From: a virus | Direction: 5' to 3' (one strand) | IMG/VR virus record: IMGVR_UViG_3300047494_000112 | Location: 123,325 to 187,324 of that record | DNA length: 64,000 nucleotides | In this document: piece by piece, positions 50,364 through 58,928 of the stretch | Position numbering within the stretch: position 1 is the stretch's first letter | How the letters are laid out: each line of letters opens with the position of its first letter | Notes under the pieces: generated by a model | The model's input: the letters and a program-made list of their open reading frames with translations, nothing else | What the model was told of the DNA's origin: nothing | Database searches by the model: none | Made by a program: the position numbers and the translations under genes

Positions 50364-50600
50364 ATGAATGAATACTGGCGCAAACCTAACTGGTCAGCAA
50401 ATGCTACAGGCGAACAGCTTCGCAATGCTCTAAAAGAAGCTATAGACTATATTGATAGGTGTGAAAAAACTTTGGCAGAGGCAGCAATCCCACTTGAAAC
50501 AATGAACATTGTAGGTCAAAAAACAATGGGAATAAGCGATGACTTGTGGCAAGGAATACATCGAGCCATCATGTCTATCCGACAAATTTTTACGCCATGA
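50364..50600 (+). CDS. hypothetical small protein
   Basis: Encodes 78 aa, TTAGGAGGATATCTA upstream. Helical, Trp-containing. ATGA overlap with the next gene. Confidence 0.6.
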   Translation: MNEYWRKPNWSANATGEQLRNALKEAIDYIDRCEKTLAEAAIPLETMNIVGQKTMGISDDLWQGIHRAIMSIRQIFTP

Positions 50601-50797
50601 ATATATTTAATGAATTGGTAGATCAAAACCAAATGGCTGCAGGATTAAAAGAAATTATGACTCATAGTACAATAATTGCTCTCAGCAACTCACCTGCCAT
50701 TTATACTGAGTTGATCAACAAAGGATACGCCTACAAATGGAGTAATAGGTGGCATGTTACGCCAAAAGGCTCAGACTTTATAAGTCATCAATTATAA
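50597..50797 (+). CDS. small winged-helix-like protein
   Basis: Encodes 66 aa from ATG 50597. IYTELINKGYAYKWSNRWHVTPKG has the helix-then-wing look of small winged-helix domains (LxxKGY..... W.VT.KG). Tentative. Confidence 0.5.
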   Translation: MNIFNELVDQNQMAAGLKEIMTHSTIIALSNSPAIYTELINKGYAYKWSNRWHVTPKGSDFISHQL

Positions 50798-50851
50798 ACA
50801 AAAACTTTCAGCTATCTGATAGATCATGTGGAAATAATACGGAGATTAAAA

Positions 50852-51445
50852 ATGGCTCGCACTTATTGGCTTTACGGAGATTTGCATTTTCAACATGAGA
50901 ATATGTCGTCATTTTTATTAGATGACGGTTCAATAGCTAGACCCAATCCTTTTACAAAAGAAAAATTTTCTGGTTCAGAAGAACATGATGAATTTCTAAT
51001 TGAGCAATGGAACTCAGTTGTAAAATCGGAAGGTCACACAGTTTATCTTCTGGGCGATATCTGTATTAACCAAAAAGGTCTATTCAAGCTTAATAGATTA
51101 AATGGCCGCAAAATTTTGGTGCCAGGTAACCACGATATCTTTCCAATGAAAGATTATATGCCGTATTTTTCAGATGTACGCGGATACATTGTACGCAATA
51201 AAATTATCTACACGCACATCCCAATTCATAAAGACTGCATGGCAAGATTTGGCTGTAACGTGCATGCTCATACACATAATAATGTAATGAAAGACATTCA
51301 CGGTCTACCTGATAGAAGGTATTTTTGTGTTTCTGTCGAACAGTGCCCTGGGTACAAGCCAATTTCAATGGATATAATTCATGCTCATCGTGACAAGTTA
51401 AAAGCTGATGGCTTAATTGACGAAAAAGCAAAGGGAAATGCCTAA
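50852..51445 (+). CDS. calcineurin-type metallophosphoesterase
   Basis: Encodes 197 aa; ATG 50852 follows CGGAGATTAAAA. Motifs WLYGDLHFQHEN (Asp10, His12), YLLGDICIN, VPGNHDIF, THIPIH and HAHTHNN are the full metal-binding set. The family includes phosphodiesterases and phosphatases often found in phages; substrate unknown. Distinct from the SbcD-like gene. Confidence 0.85.
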   Translation: MARTYWLYGDLHFQHENMSSFLLDDGSIARPNPFTKEKFSGSEEHDEFLIEQWNSVVKSEGHTVYLLGDICINQKGLFKLNRLNGRKILVPGNHDIFPMKDYMPYFSDVRGYIVRNKIIYTHIPIHKDCMARFGCNVHAHTHNNVMKDIHGLPDRRYFCVSVEQCPGYKPISMDIIHAHRDKLKADGLIDEKAKGNA

Positions 51446-51636
51446 TGACTTTGCCAAAGGATGAATTTTTAAGAGATCAGATTGCTGATACTATCAAACG
51501 GAGTACATCAATAATAGACCCAACAAATCTAGCAGCAAAGATTATTCGAGAGTTACAAGATATGGGTTACCACATTTTGTATTGTCCTGGTTTGCCTAAA
51601 CATAAGATTAGTGGTGTTAAGCGAAAACAAAATTAG
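51445..51636 (+). CDS. hypothetical small protein
   Basis: Encodes 63 aa, translationally coupled (TAATG). Helical first half, basic end. Overlap with nothing downstream; the next gene starts 10 nt later. Confidence 0.55.
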   Translation: MTLPKDEFLRDQIADTIKRSTSIIDPTNLAAKIIRELQDMGYHILYCPGLPKHKISGVKRKQN

Positions 51637-51646
51637 GAGAAAAGTT

Positions 51647-51916
51647 GTGCCTGCAATTTATGAACCAAAGATAATTGATGAGGTTGTCGGTATAGAGTGC
51701 GATAATTGTCATGAAGAATACCATGATGGAGTGAATGATTTTTATGTTGATTATACTTTTGGCTATGGAACAGCTCTTGATGGAACTCAATTGCATTTAG
51801 CTCTATGTGATAAATGCTTAGCGGTAATGGTTGCTACTTTTGTTCAAAATCCAGTGTTCAAGACTGAACAAGGGCTATTGTCAGGCAATGATGTTTTGAC
51901 TTTATTGAAAGCTTAG
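51647..51916 (+). CDS. zinc-ribbon-like protein
   Basis: Encodes 89 aa from GTG 51647 behind TAGGAGAAAAGTT. IECDNCHEEYHD and LCDKCLAVM form a CxxC...CxxC pair about 40 residues apart. Last + strand gene before the convergent terminators. Confidence 0.6.
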   Translation: MPAIYEPKIIDEVVGIECDNCHEEYHDGVNDFYVDYTFGYGTALDGTQLHLALCDKCLAVMVATFVQNPVFKTEQGLLSGNDVLTLLKA

Positions 51917-51936
51917 ATAATAGATAATCCAACCGT

Positions 51937-51976
51937 AGAAAAAGGCCAGGCGGCATTTTGCTTCCTGGCCTTTTTC
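51937..51976. terminator. bidirectional terminator between convergent operons
   Basis: AAAAAGGCCAGG pairs with CCTGGCCTTTTT; A-run on the left and T-run on the right make it work on both strands. Confidence 0.85.
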
Positions 51977-51995
51977 GCCTCAAGATTCGGTATTT

Positions 51996-52022
51996 AGATG
52001 TGTTAGTATAACTAACACATCT
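51996..52022 (-). terminator. terminator hairpin for the minus-strand cluster
   Basis: AGATGTGTTAG pairs exactly with CTAACACATCT over a 5-nt loop, 12 nt beyond the minus-strand stop codon at 52034. Confidence 0.7.
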
Positions 52023-52033
52023 TTAGTATCAAT

Positions 52034-52627
52034 TTACCTATGATTTGCAAGTATTTTGTTGACTTTATCAGTACGTGCAGCACCGCCAAGGTTCTTGTTC
52101 AAATAAGCCCAATCTTCCTTACTTAAGGTTTTTTCACTGCTACGCAAGCGTGAATATATTTCAATAGGGTCAATGTCATCTCTAGCACAAATGTCCTTGA
52201 TCATTGAGGAAACGTTTGGGTGATCATCAGCACTCATTTCAGTGATAATATCACGAGGCATAATTGGAGCAGCGTCTAAATCTTTAGTTGCTGAATTGTA
52301 TTTGTTTTTTAGACGAGTAGCTTCAATTACAGCATCTTCTTCAGCTAAAATTTTCTCAGCGTCGGGATCAGGAACCAATTCAATTAAGCCACGATTGATG
52401 GCTTGACGAAAATCAGGAGAGGCTAAAATTACCTCTTTTGGAGCTTGCGCGGTTAGATCTTGAGGAATCCAGCTATCTTGTACCAAAATGGACCGGATTT
52501 GATTATTGTAGCTAATTTCAAAGGAAACATTGGTTGATCTTTTATGTTTTGAAACAGAAATTGAAGTATTAAGCACAAATATTGATTCTGAAGGTGATTT
52601 GGTTAATTGGGTAATTGTGTAGGGCAT
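52034..52627 (-). CDS. hypothetical protein, minus-strand cluster
   Basis: Encodes 197 aa; AAGGAATACAAAA precedes the start on the minus strand. Beta-rich N-terminal 80 residues, then a helical acidic stretch (DPDAEKILAEEDAVIEATRL) and a helical end. General character suggests a virion or assembly protein (inference). Confidence 0.65.
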   Translation of the reverse strand: MPYTITQLTKSPSESIFVLNTSISVSKHKRSTNVSFEISYNNQIRSILVQDSWIPQDLTAQAPKEVILASPDFRQAINRGLIELVPDPDAEKILAEEDAVIEATRLKNKYNSATKDLDAAPIMPRDIITEMSADDHPNVSSMIKDICARDDIDPIEIYSRLRSSEKTLSKEDWAYLNKNLGGAARTDKVNKILANHR

Positions 52628-52688
52628 TTTTGTATTCCTTATGCTGTAATCGTTAAAGTTAATTCTAGTTTTCTAAGATTATTGATAC

Positions 52689-53060
52689 TTACCTCCGCAT
52701 TTGTAAAGACCAATCTGTCCTTACGTTAAATAACATTACTTGATCTCCTGTAATTGTTGCTACTGTATCGGAATCTACAATTGTAGGACAGTTCCAATAA
52801 GCGTCTGTTAAAACTTTAATGCCATTAATTTCTCCAGATATTCCATTCAATAATTCTACATAATCAACACAAGTTTGAAAATTTTCATCAGGCAATAGCC
52901 ATTTAATATAAGCTCCTCTACCAACAAGCAAAAAATCAGCATTTGGATTAGTTTGGATTATATCTCCAATATCTGCCACATCTTGTGATAATAATTCAGT
53001 GGTTGACTTTTGAACTTTTTGGTATATCTTCTTTTGAAGATCTGTAGGTTGAATTTCCAT
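52689..53060 (-). CDS. hypothetical protein, minus-strand cluster
   Basis: Encodes 123 aa; the ATG at 53060 has AAGGAG upstream on the minus strand and is preferred over the longer start at 53081. Mixed alpha/beta. Function unknown. Confidence 0.6.
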   Translation of the reverse strand: MEIQPTDLQKKIYQKVQKSTTELLSQDVADIGDIIQTNPNADFLLVGRGAYIKWLLPDENFQTCVDYVELLNGISGEINGIKVLTDAYWNCPTIVDSDTVATITGDQVMLFNVRTDWSLQMRR

Positions 53061-53150
53061 TTGTCTACTCCTTAAAAGCACTGTTCATTTAGACTATTTT
53101 ACTCTAAAAAAATAAATCCAAAGCTAATATCTATTCGATATGCTACTAAT

Positions 53151-53732
53151 TCATTTTCGTTCAAGTTCTAACTCCTTTAAAATCAAAGGTGGTAGTAAGT
53201 CCCAGAGAGTATCTGCAAAATATACTCCTAGTTTTTGTCTAATTTCTGTTTTTGTCATAGTTTTAACAAAAAGCCAAATGTCCATTCTTCTAATACCTAG
53301 TCCAGGCAAAGAAAAGGGGCTTCTAGATTTTTGTTTATTAACCAATTTGGCTCGATGTGAGCATTTATCTTGGTTCAGACACGCTGAATAGTTTGCCTCC
53401 AATGGAGAGCCACAATTAGAACAAGAATACTGCCATTTGGATTTTTCTCTTAGTTCTTGCAATAACTGATACAGTTTTGTCATTTTTTCTAATTGGGAAA
53501 CAGAATTAGAGTAAGCAGCTTGAGCAGTTTTTTGGTCAACACCAAAAACAATTGCAAAATCTTGAATACTAGCTGTATATTTTTTGTAAAAACATCCAGT
53601 CTTTTTTCCTCCTGTTAGTCTAACAAGATTAGCTGGGCATTCATAAACTTGGCAATCTCCAATTACACGAATACTAGATATAGGACAAACGTGTATCTGT
53701 GTCTTATCCTTTCCTTTTAGTTTTACTTCCAC
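53151..53732 (-). CDS. Cys-rich zinc-finger protein next to the RuvC-like gene
   Basis: Encodes 193 aa, overlapping the upstream RuvC-like gene by 29 nt. N-terminal VCPISS..VYECPANLVRL, then a central helix region, then CSNCGSPL..CLNQDKC with spacing of a four-Cys zinc finger. Probably a DNA-binding partner produced with the nuclease (inference). Confidence 0.65.
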   Translation of the reverse strand: MEVKLKGKDKTQIHVCPISSIRVIGDCQVYECPANLVRLTGGKKTGCFYKKYTASIQDFAIVFGVDQKTAQAAYSNSVSQLEKMTKLYQLLQELREKSKWQYSCSNCGSPLEANYSACLNQDKCSHRAKLVNKQKSRSPFSLPGLGIRRMDIWLFVKTMTKTEIRQKLGVYFADTLWDLLPPLILKELELERK

Positions 53733-54375
53733 GTTTATTTTCCTTTATCCATTTTTTTGCAAAAGCTTGAATTTGATTAGGCTTCCAAGATTCATATGGA
53801 TTTTTGTCCCACAAATTTGCTAAATAAACTGCTTGAAGATGAGCATCAATCATATGATCTGGAAAAGGCTTTAAGCTATCATAGAAACCTTCCAAAGGCC
53901 TTAAAATTTTCTCTGCTGGTACTAGTTTACCTTTCACACGTTTATTTACCATTATTGTCTTAGCGTATTGAGGATTTTGTTTAGTCCATCGGTTTTTCCA
54001 CTGTGATGCTGATATTAAATATATGTATATCTTATTCTGCAAACAGATAGAAGATATAATACCAATCATAATATTTAAATATTCGGAAGAATTTCCATTA
54101 AACCTCCCTCGATTCTGAAATCGCTCTAACAAGACAACATTTGGTTTATGCTTGTTTAGCAGTGTTTTAAATTCTAACTCGAAGGAAATTAGACAAGGCA
54201 AGAAAGCTGGATCAATTAATGTCTGAATAGTATTTGTTATAAATCCTAATTCAATTAATTTTTTACTTACGGTTAACCCGTACGCTAAATTCTTGCTACC
54301 CATGTCCAAACTTAAAATACGCTTGAATTTCTTTTTTGTTTTGATTAGCTTTGGCAGCTTAGGTTTCTTTGCCAT
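53704..54375 (-). CDS. RuvC-like (RNase H-fold) nuclease, candidate Holliday-junction resolvase
   Basis: Encodes 223 aa. ILSLDMGSKNLAYGL (Asp24) is the first RNase H-fold strand, NVVLLERFQNRG (Glu84) the second acidic site, and FPDHMIDAHLQAVY (Asp173, Asp177) the last pair. This D-E-D-D order and spacing is that of RuvC-type resolvases, including mitochondrial and viral forms. It may debranch phage DNA before packaging, the job of T4 gp49. First gene of the minus-strand cluster. Confidence 0.75.
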   Translation of the reverse strand: MAKKPKLPKLIKTKKKFKRILSLDMGSKNLAYGLTVSKKLIELGFITNTIQTLIDPAFLPCLISFELEFKTLLNKHKPNVVLLERFQNRGRFNGNSSEYLNIMIGIISSICLQNKIYIYLISASQWKNRWTKQNPQYAKTIMVNKRVKGKLVPAEKILRPLEGFYDSLKPFPDHMIDAHLQAVYLANLWDKNPYESWKPNQIQAFAKKWIKENKRGSKTKRKG

Positions 54376-54489
54376 CTATTACCTAAAATGAATAATTTGG
54401 TTTGTAGACTACCAGTAATGATTAATTGACTAACATACTAACACTATTTACCAGATTTGTCAATCTTCACAGATTTTAGGATAAAGACC
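54376..54489. promoter_or_regulatory. divergent promoter region
   Basis: A 114-nt AT-rich gap between the divergent resolvase gene and the first repeat gene must hold two start signals. TTGACT and TTGTCA words are present, but no -10 at proper distance stands out. Confidence 0.4.
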
Positions 54490-55125
54490 ATGAATACTAA
54501 ACAACGTCAAGCTTTAGCTGAAATTGGTCATCCTAAGCATTTAGATAAGCTAGTTTCAGATAAAGATTCAGATGTAAGATATGCAGTAGCTATAAGTGGA
54601 AACGACTCTCATAGAGACAAGCTAATTTCAGATAAAGATTTAGATGTAAGACAAGCAGTAGCTGAGAATGGAAATGATTCCCATAAAGACAAGCTAATTT
54701 CAGATCACGATGAAGATGTAAGACAAGCAGTAGCTGAGAATGGAAACGATTCTCACAGAGATGAGCTAATATCAGATCCAAATAAATATGTAAGATATGC
54801 AGTAGCTAGGTACGGAAACGATTCTCATAGAGACAAGCTAGTTTCAGATAAAGATGAGAATGTAAGATGTGCAGTAGCTTGGAAGGGAAATGATTCCCAT
54901 AGGGACAAATTAATGTCAGATCCAAGTGAGTTTGTAAGACGGGCGATAGCTAAGCATGGAAATGACTCCCATAGAGACAAGCTAGTTTCAGATCCAGAGG
55001 AATATGTAAGATATGCAGTAGCTCAGCATGGAAATGTTAGTCATGCAAGATCTTTACTAAAAGATAAAGATAAAGAAGTTAGATTTGCTGCAAAACAAAG
55101 ACTAAAAGAGTTAGGAGAAAAATAA
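54490..55125 (+). CDS. HEAT-like 24-residue repeat protein 1
   Basis: Encodes 211 aa; ATG 54490 follows TAGGATAAAGACC (a start at 54457 is rejected). Begins with the shared head QALAEIGHPKHLDKL and continues as about eight 24-residue units of the form GNDSHRDKLVSDxxxxVRxAV. Unit length and the VR..VA helix pattern fit HEAT-type alpha solenoids, which bind proteins. The last unit (HARSLLKDKDKEVR) differs, as in all copies. Function unknown. Confidence 0.75.
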   Translation: MNTKQRQALAEIGHPKHLDKLVSDKDSDVRYAVAISGNDSHRDKLISDKDLDVRQAVAENGNDSHKDKLISDHDEDVRQAVAENGNDSHRDELISDPNKYVRYAVARYGNDSHRDKLVSDKDENVRCAVAWKGNDSHRDKLMSDPSEFVRRAIAKHGNDSHRDKLVSDPEEYVRYAVAQHGNVSHARSLLKDKDKEVRFAAKQRLKELGEK

Positions 55126-55127
55126 AA

Positions 55128-55766
55128 ATGACACCTAACCAACGCCAAGCTCTAGCTTCAATTAGCCATCCTAAGCATTTAGACAAGCTAGTTTCAGATA
55201 AAGATTCAGATGTAAGACAAGCAGTAGCTGAGCATGGAAACGATTCCCATAAGGATAAGCTAATTAAAGATAAAGATTCAGATGTAAGACATGCAGTAGC
55301 TCAGCATGGAAATGACTCTCACAGAGATAAGCTAGTATCAGATCCAAGTGAGTATGTAAGACATGCAGTAGCTCAGCATGGAAATGACTCTCACAGAGAC
55401 AAGCTAGTTTCAGATCCAAATTCAGGTGTAAGATATGCAGTAGCTGAGAATGGAAATGACTCTCATAGAGACAAGCTAGTTTCAGATCCAAGTGAGTATG
55501 TAAGATATGTAGTAGCTAAGCATGGAAACGATTCTCACAGAGATAAGCTAGTAAAAGATAAAGATCTAGATGTAAGATATGCAGTAGCTGAGCATGGAAA
55601 TGATTCTCATAGAGACAAGCTAATTTCAGATCCAGATTGGCATGTAAGACGTGCAGTAGCTGAGAATGGAAATGTTAATCATGCAAAAGCTTTACTAGAC
55701 GATAAAGATAAAAAAGTTAGACTTGCTGCAAGACATAGACTAAAAGCATTAGGAGTTAAATCTTGA
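55128..55766 (+). CDS. HEAT-like 24-residue repeat protein 2
   Basis: Encodes 212 aa, 2 nt after copy 1, TAGGAGAAAAATAAA upstream. Head QALASISHPKHLDKL and about eight repeat units, nearly identical in DNA to copy 1 over long stretches; units end in HAKALLDDKDKKVR. Coupled to a virion protein gene whose TTG start overlaps the stop. Confidence 0.75.
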   Translation: MTPNQRQALASISHPKHLDKLVSDKDSDVRQAVAEHGNDSHKDKLIKDKDSDVRHAVAQHGNDSHRDKLVSDPSEYVRHAVAQHGNDSHRDKLVSDPNSGVRYAVAENGNDSHRDKLVSDPSEYVRYVVAKHGNDSHRDKLVKDKDLDVRYAVAEHGNDSHRDKLISDPDWHVRRAVAENGNVNHAKALLDDKDKKVRLAARHRLKALGVKS

Positions 55767-57370
55767 GTTTTACATTTAACGGTAACAGCGCAGATTACTC
55801 GAATACGGCAGGTTACGAAGCAATAGCTCCAGAAAACACAGGGATTGGCTGGATTGCACAAACACGATTAAATGGCTTAGTAGCTCGTGCTAATCAAAAA
55901 TTAATTAATGCTATGAAAGTTGATGGCGTGCCTTTGACTGTATGGGTAAAGACTCAGACAGGTTATCCATGTACGTGCTGTGCATCAGATAAAGTCACGT
56001 CGGGCCTTTTATCCTCTTCAGTTGAAAATGCTCAATCTACAAATCATTTTTATACTGATCTCGACGCCTCAGCTTTGCCTGATCCAACCGAACAAAAATT
56101 TAAAGCTGTTAGATTAAAAAGTGTAGATTTAGTCAACGATATCTCAGATCCAATTTGGGCCAGCTTAGCTAATCCAACAAGTAACAAGATAATTACTCCT
56201 GAAATAAATGAAACCAACCAATTAAATCAAGGAGTACAGGTTAATCTAAATCAAAACGAAGATTTAGATATTTTTGTACCTAATGCAAATCAAGTTGAAG
56301 GTCAATCTGAATACGGTGATTTTGAATTAGATGATTTCTTTGCAGGTGGAGATTCTGGAGCCGTATTTGGCGGTGATAAAACTGCTTGTGGAATTTGTTT
56401 TACCTCAGGTTTTACTCAAGGCTATTCACTATTAAATGGTCAGCGCATTGTTTTAGATGCTTCAGGTTCAGTGCCTTTTTCTTTACAAGGGGCTGATTTA
56501 ATTTCCAGCACCTATCCTAACTCTTTTAATCTACCAGTGAATAACACCGGCGTGTTTTGGCAATTAGAGCTACCTGTATTCTGCAAAGAATGGATAAACG
56601 TTAGAGCTAGGAATAATTTAAAACCAGCTCAATGGGTAATAATTGAATATAGCCTTGATGCTGTAAATTGGAATTTATTAACGTTAGATATTTTGAACGG
56701 AACTAGTAATTCTTATACACGCTTATGGTACATTCGCGCTAGAAGAGACCCTGCAGCAACACAGGTTTCACAGGTAACTTTTACACACTTGGAATTGATG
56801 GTCATTACCTCTGATCCAATTCCTTCACAAACACCAAATTTTTCCTACAACACAGATTTTAATCAGTATGATGCCATTGTAAATACAACTTTTGACGTTG
56901 CACCCACTGTAAATATGATTCCCCGAGAATCCGTTTTTAGCGATAACAAATATGGACTATTTTGGAAAGTAATAGATATTACGCCTCAAATGACCTCAGG
57001 CCAACAAATCTTTGGATTTACAGTTAATGCTAGGCTAGTACAAAGACACGAACAGCTCTATAACCTACACTCTCTATACGTTGAGGTTCCAACTTATATG
57101 TCTGTATTGGGGGCATCTGGTACAAATCTTAGTGGCTATAATTCTACTCTACCTAACCAGTTAAACGAAATCGCTGCAACTACAGCACCGTTTACTGGAT
57201 TAGAACAGGTTCAAGGTGGGTACTCTATCGTTAATTCAGAGGAACAACAAGGTGGACAACAAGTAGATAATATAGGATTAGATGACACCCAACCAATTGA
57301 ATATGATATTCAGGATACAGCTACAGTAGAATCTGGTTATCATCCTCCTGACAATCAAGGTACGTCATGA
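55763..57370 (+). CDS. probable virion structural protein
   Basis: Encodes 535 aa from TTG 55763 with TAGGAG upstream. Beta-rich, Asn/Thr/Gln-rich sequence. YPCTCCASDK near residue 73 and KTACGICFTSG near residue 210 give two Cys groups that may bind metal. Composition and position among tail-type genes suggest a baseplate or fibre-attachment protein. Family not recognised. Confidence 0.65.
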   Translation: MSFTFNGNSADYSNTAGYEAIAPENTGIGWIAQTRLNGLVARANQKLINAMKVDGVPLTVWVKTQTGYPCTCCASDKVTSGLLSSSVENAQSTNHFYTDLDASALPDPTEQKFKAVRLKSVDLVNDISDPIWASLANPTSNKIITPEINETNQLNQGVQVNLNQNEDLDIFVPNANQVEGQSEYGDFELDDFFAGGDSGAVFGGDKTACGICFTSGFTQGYSLLNGQRIVLDASGSVPFSLQGADLISSTYPNSFNLPVNNTGVFWQLELPVFCKEWINVRARNNLKPAQWVIIEYSLDAVNWNLLTLDILNGTSNSYTRLWYIRARRDPAATQVSQVTFTHLELMVITSDPIPSQTPNFSYNTDFNQYDAIVNTTFDVAPTVNMIPRESVFSDNKYGLFWKVIDITPQMTSGQQIFGFTVNARLVQRHEQLYNLHSLYVEVPTYMSVLGASGTNLSGYNSTLPNQLNEIAATTAPFTGLEQVQGGYSIVNSEEQQGGQQVDNIGLDDTQPIEYDIQDTATVESGYHPPDNQGTS

Positions 57371-57858
57371 CACCTAACCAACGCAAAGCTTTAGCTTCAA
57401 TTAGCCATCCTAAGCATTTAGATAAGCTAATTAAAGATTCACATGTAGGTGTAAGATATGCAGTAGCTGAGAATGGAAACGATTACCATAGAGACAAGCT
57501 AGTTTCAGATCCAAATTGGTATGTAAGACAAGCAGTAGCTGAGAATGGAAACGATTACCATAGAGACAAGCTAGTTTCAGATCCAAATTGGTATGTAAGA
57601 CAAGCAGTAGCTTGGAATGGAAATGACTCTCACAGAGACAAGCTAGTTAAAGATACAGATTGGATTGTAAGACAAGCAGTAGCTGAGCATGGAAATGATT
57701 CTTATAGAGACAAGCTTGTCTCAGATCCAGATTGGCATGTAAGACAAGCAGTAGCTAGGAATGGAAATGCTAACCATGCTAAAGCTTTGCTAAAAGATAA
57801 AGATAAAAATGTTAGAGATATTGCAAAAAATAGACTAAAAGATTTAGGAGCACAGTAA
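57367..57858 (+). CDS. HEAT-like 24-residue repeat protein 3
   Basis: Encodes 163 aa, ATGA-coupled to the structural protein. Same head (QRKALASISHPKHLDKL) and about six units; two adjacent units are near-identical 72-nt DNA repeats (GNDYHRDKLVSDPNWYVRQA), a sign of recent unit duplication. Ends HAKALLKDKDKNVR. Confidence 0.75.
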   Translation: MTPNQRKALASISHPKHLDKLIKDSHVGVRYAVAENGNDYHRDKLVSDPNWYVRQAVAENGNDYHRDKLVSDPNWYVRQAVAWNGNDSHRDKLVKDTDWIVRQAVAEHGNDSYRDKLVSDPDWHVRQAVARNGNANHAKALLKDKDKNVRDIAKNRLKDLGAQ

Positions 57859-58058
57859 TGATTAGAATAAATTTACCTCCAGCTGCAAAAATAAACAGAC
57901 AACAACGTTATGCAGCAATTAAAAATGTTGACCCAAAACCTTCGTTTATGCAAAAGCCTCTTCCGCCTACTTCTAGTACGGAAATTCGCACTCGATTACC
58001 TACAATGGAAACTGCATCAACCTGCAGACGCAACCCTAGAATTTCAACGGTGCGATAA
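57858..58058 (+). CDS. small Pro/Arg-rich protein
   Basis: Encodes 66 aa from ATG 57858, overlapping the previous stop (TAATG). Pro/Arg/Thr-rich with no motif; may be a real small virion protein or a remnant next to the repeat fragment. Confidence 0.4.
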   Translation: MIRINLPPAAKINRQQRYAAIKNVDPKPSFMQKPLPPTSSTEIRTRLPTMETASTCRRNPRISTVR

Positions 58059-58061
58059 TGG

Positions 58062-58181
58062 ATGTGTGGTAATAAAGACCACGCTAAAGCTCTATTAAAA
58101 GACACTGACCCGGATGTTCGTAAACGTGCTAAATATAAACTTGATCAGTTAAATTCAAAAAAATCTAATTCAAATTCATAA
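58062..58181 (+). pseudogene. remnant of a HEAT-like repeat gene (last unit)
   Basis: ATG 58062 gives 39 aa (NKDHAKALLKDTDPDVRKRA and on) matching only the terminal unit of the repeat proteins, without head or middle. No clear ribosome site. Probably the tail of a fifth copy lost by deletion. Confidence 0.5.
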
Positions 58182-58233
58182 TTACTTTTTGAGAGTCTAA
58201 AAAGACCTCATTCACTACACTTAGGAGAAAGTC

Positions 58234-58764
58234 ATGTTTGGTCTACGCCGTAGAAAAACCAATATGACCAGAGACAAGAAAACGGGTAGGATGCGAAGAA
58301 AAGACCCAAAACGTTCTAGAGCTGCCAAAAAAGCAGCTCGAAAGCGTATTGGTAAGCATTTATCAGCAGCTACTCGTCGAAAAATTGCACGTTCAGAACA
58401 ACGTGCAAGAAAAACCGGAAGAACCAAAGCAGGCCGTAGAGTAATCAAGGCTGCCGTAGTGCCGGTAATTGGACCCAACGCTAAACGTAAAAGGATATCA
58501 CTTGTGACTAAAGCTAAAAAAGCGGCTGCGAAAACAGCCTTGAAGCCGGCGAAACTAATTGCAGTTACAGCTAGTACAAAAAAGAAAGTAAAAGCTGTCA
58601 AGGCTGTAAAGCCTGCCAAAGGCACAAAAGCTGCTCCGAAGAAAGAAACCAAAGCTAAAGCTGTAAAGGTTGTTAAGGCCAAGAAGGCGGGACTGCAAAG
58701 GTCAAAGCCACAAAAGTTAAGGCTGCAACAAAGACTTCGCCTAAGACTGCACGTACAAAGGTAA
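58234..58764 (+). CDS. histone-H1-like Lys/Ala-rich protein, frame break near 58690
   Basis: Encodes 176 aa in the primary frame, TTAGGAGAAAGTC upstream. Arg-rich head (RRKDPKRSRAAKKAARKR), then Lys/Ala/Pro/Val repeats typical of histone H1-like tails. After KAKKAG at about 58690 the frame gives an odd LQRSKPQKLRLQ end. The other frame continues the same Lys/Ala/Thr repeats (ACT at 58692 onward) to TAA at 58869-58871. The intact gene therefore probably spans 58234-58871, with a 1-nt indel in a G run or a -1 shift. Likely DNA-condensing. Confidence 0.7.
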   Translation: MFGLRRRKTNMTRDKKTGRMRRKDPKRSRAAKKAARKRIGKHLSAATRRKIARSEQRARKTGRTKAGRRVIKAAVVPVIGPNAKRKRISLVTKAKKAAAKTALKPAKLIAVTASTKKKVKAVKAVKPAKGTKAAPKKETKAKAVKVVKAKKAGLQRSKPQKLRLQQRLRLRLHVQR

Positions 58765-58885
58765 CAGCTTCCGCCAAAAAGACGACCCCTAAAGGAAAGA
58801 CCAAAAATTTGGTCAAGGCCAAAGGTACACGTATCAAGAAAGCAACGCCTTCCGTTATTACAGTTAAATAAACTAATAGAGTATT

Positions 58886-58914
58886 GGTGAGAGTGTAAAA
58901 ACTCTCACCTTTTC
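58886..58914 (+). terminator. Rho-independent terminator
   Basis: GGTGAGAGT pairs with ACTCTCACC over a 6-nt loop, followed by TTTTCT. It lies after the second-frame stop at 58871, supporting the longer gene. Confidence 0.8.
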
Positions 58915-58928
58915 TAGGAGGCAAGTCA

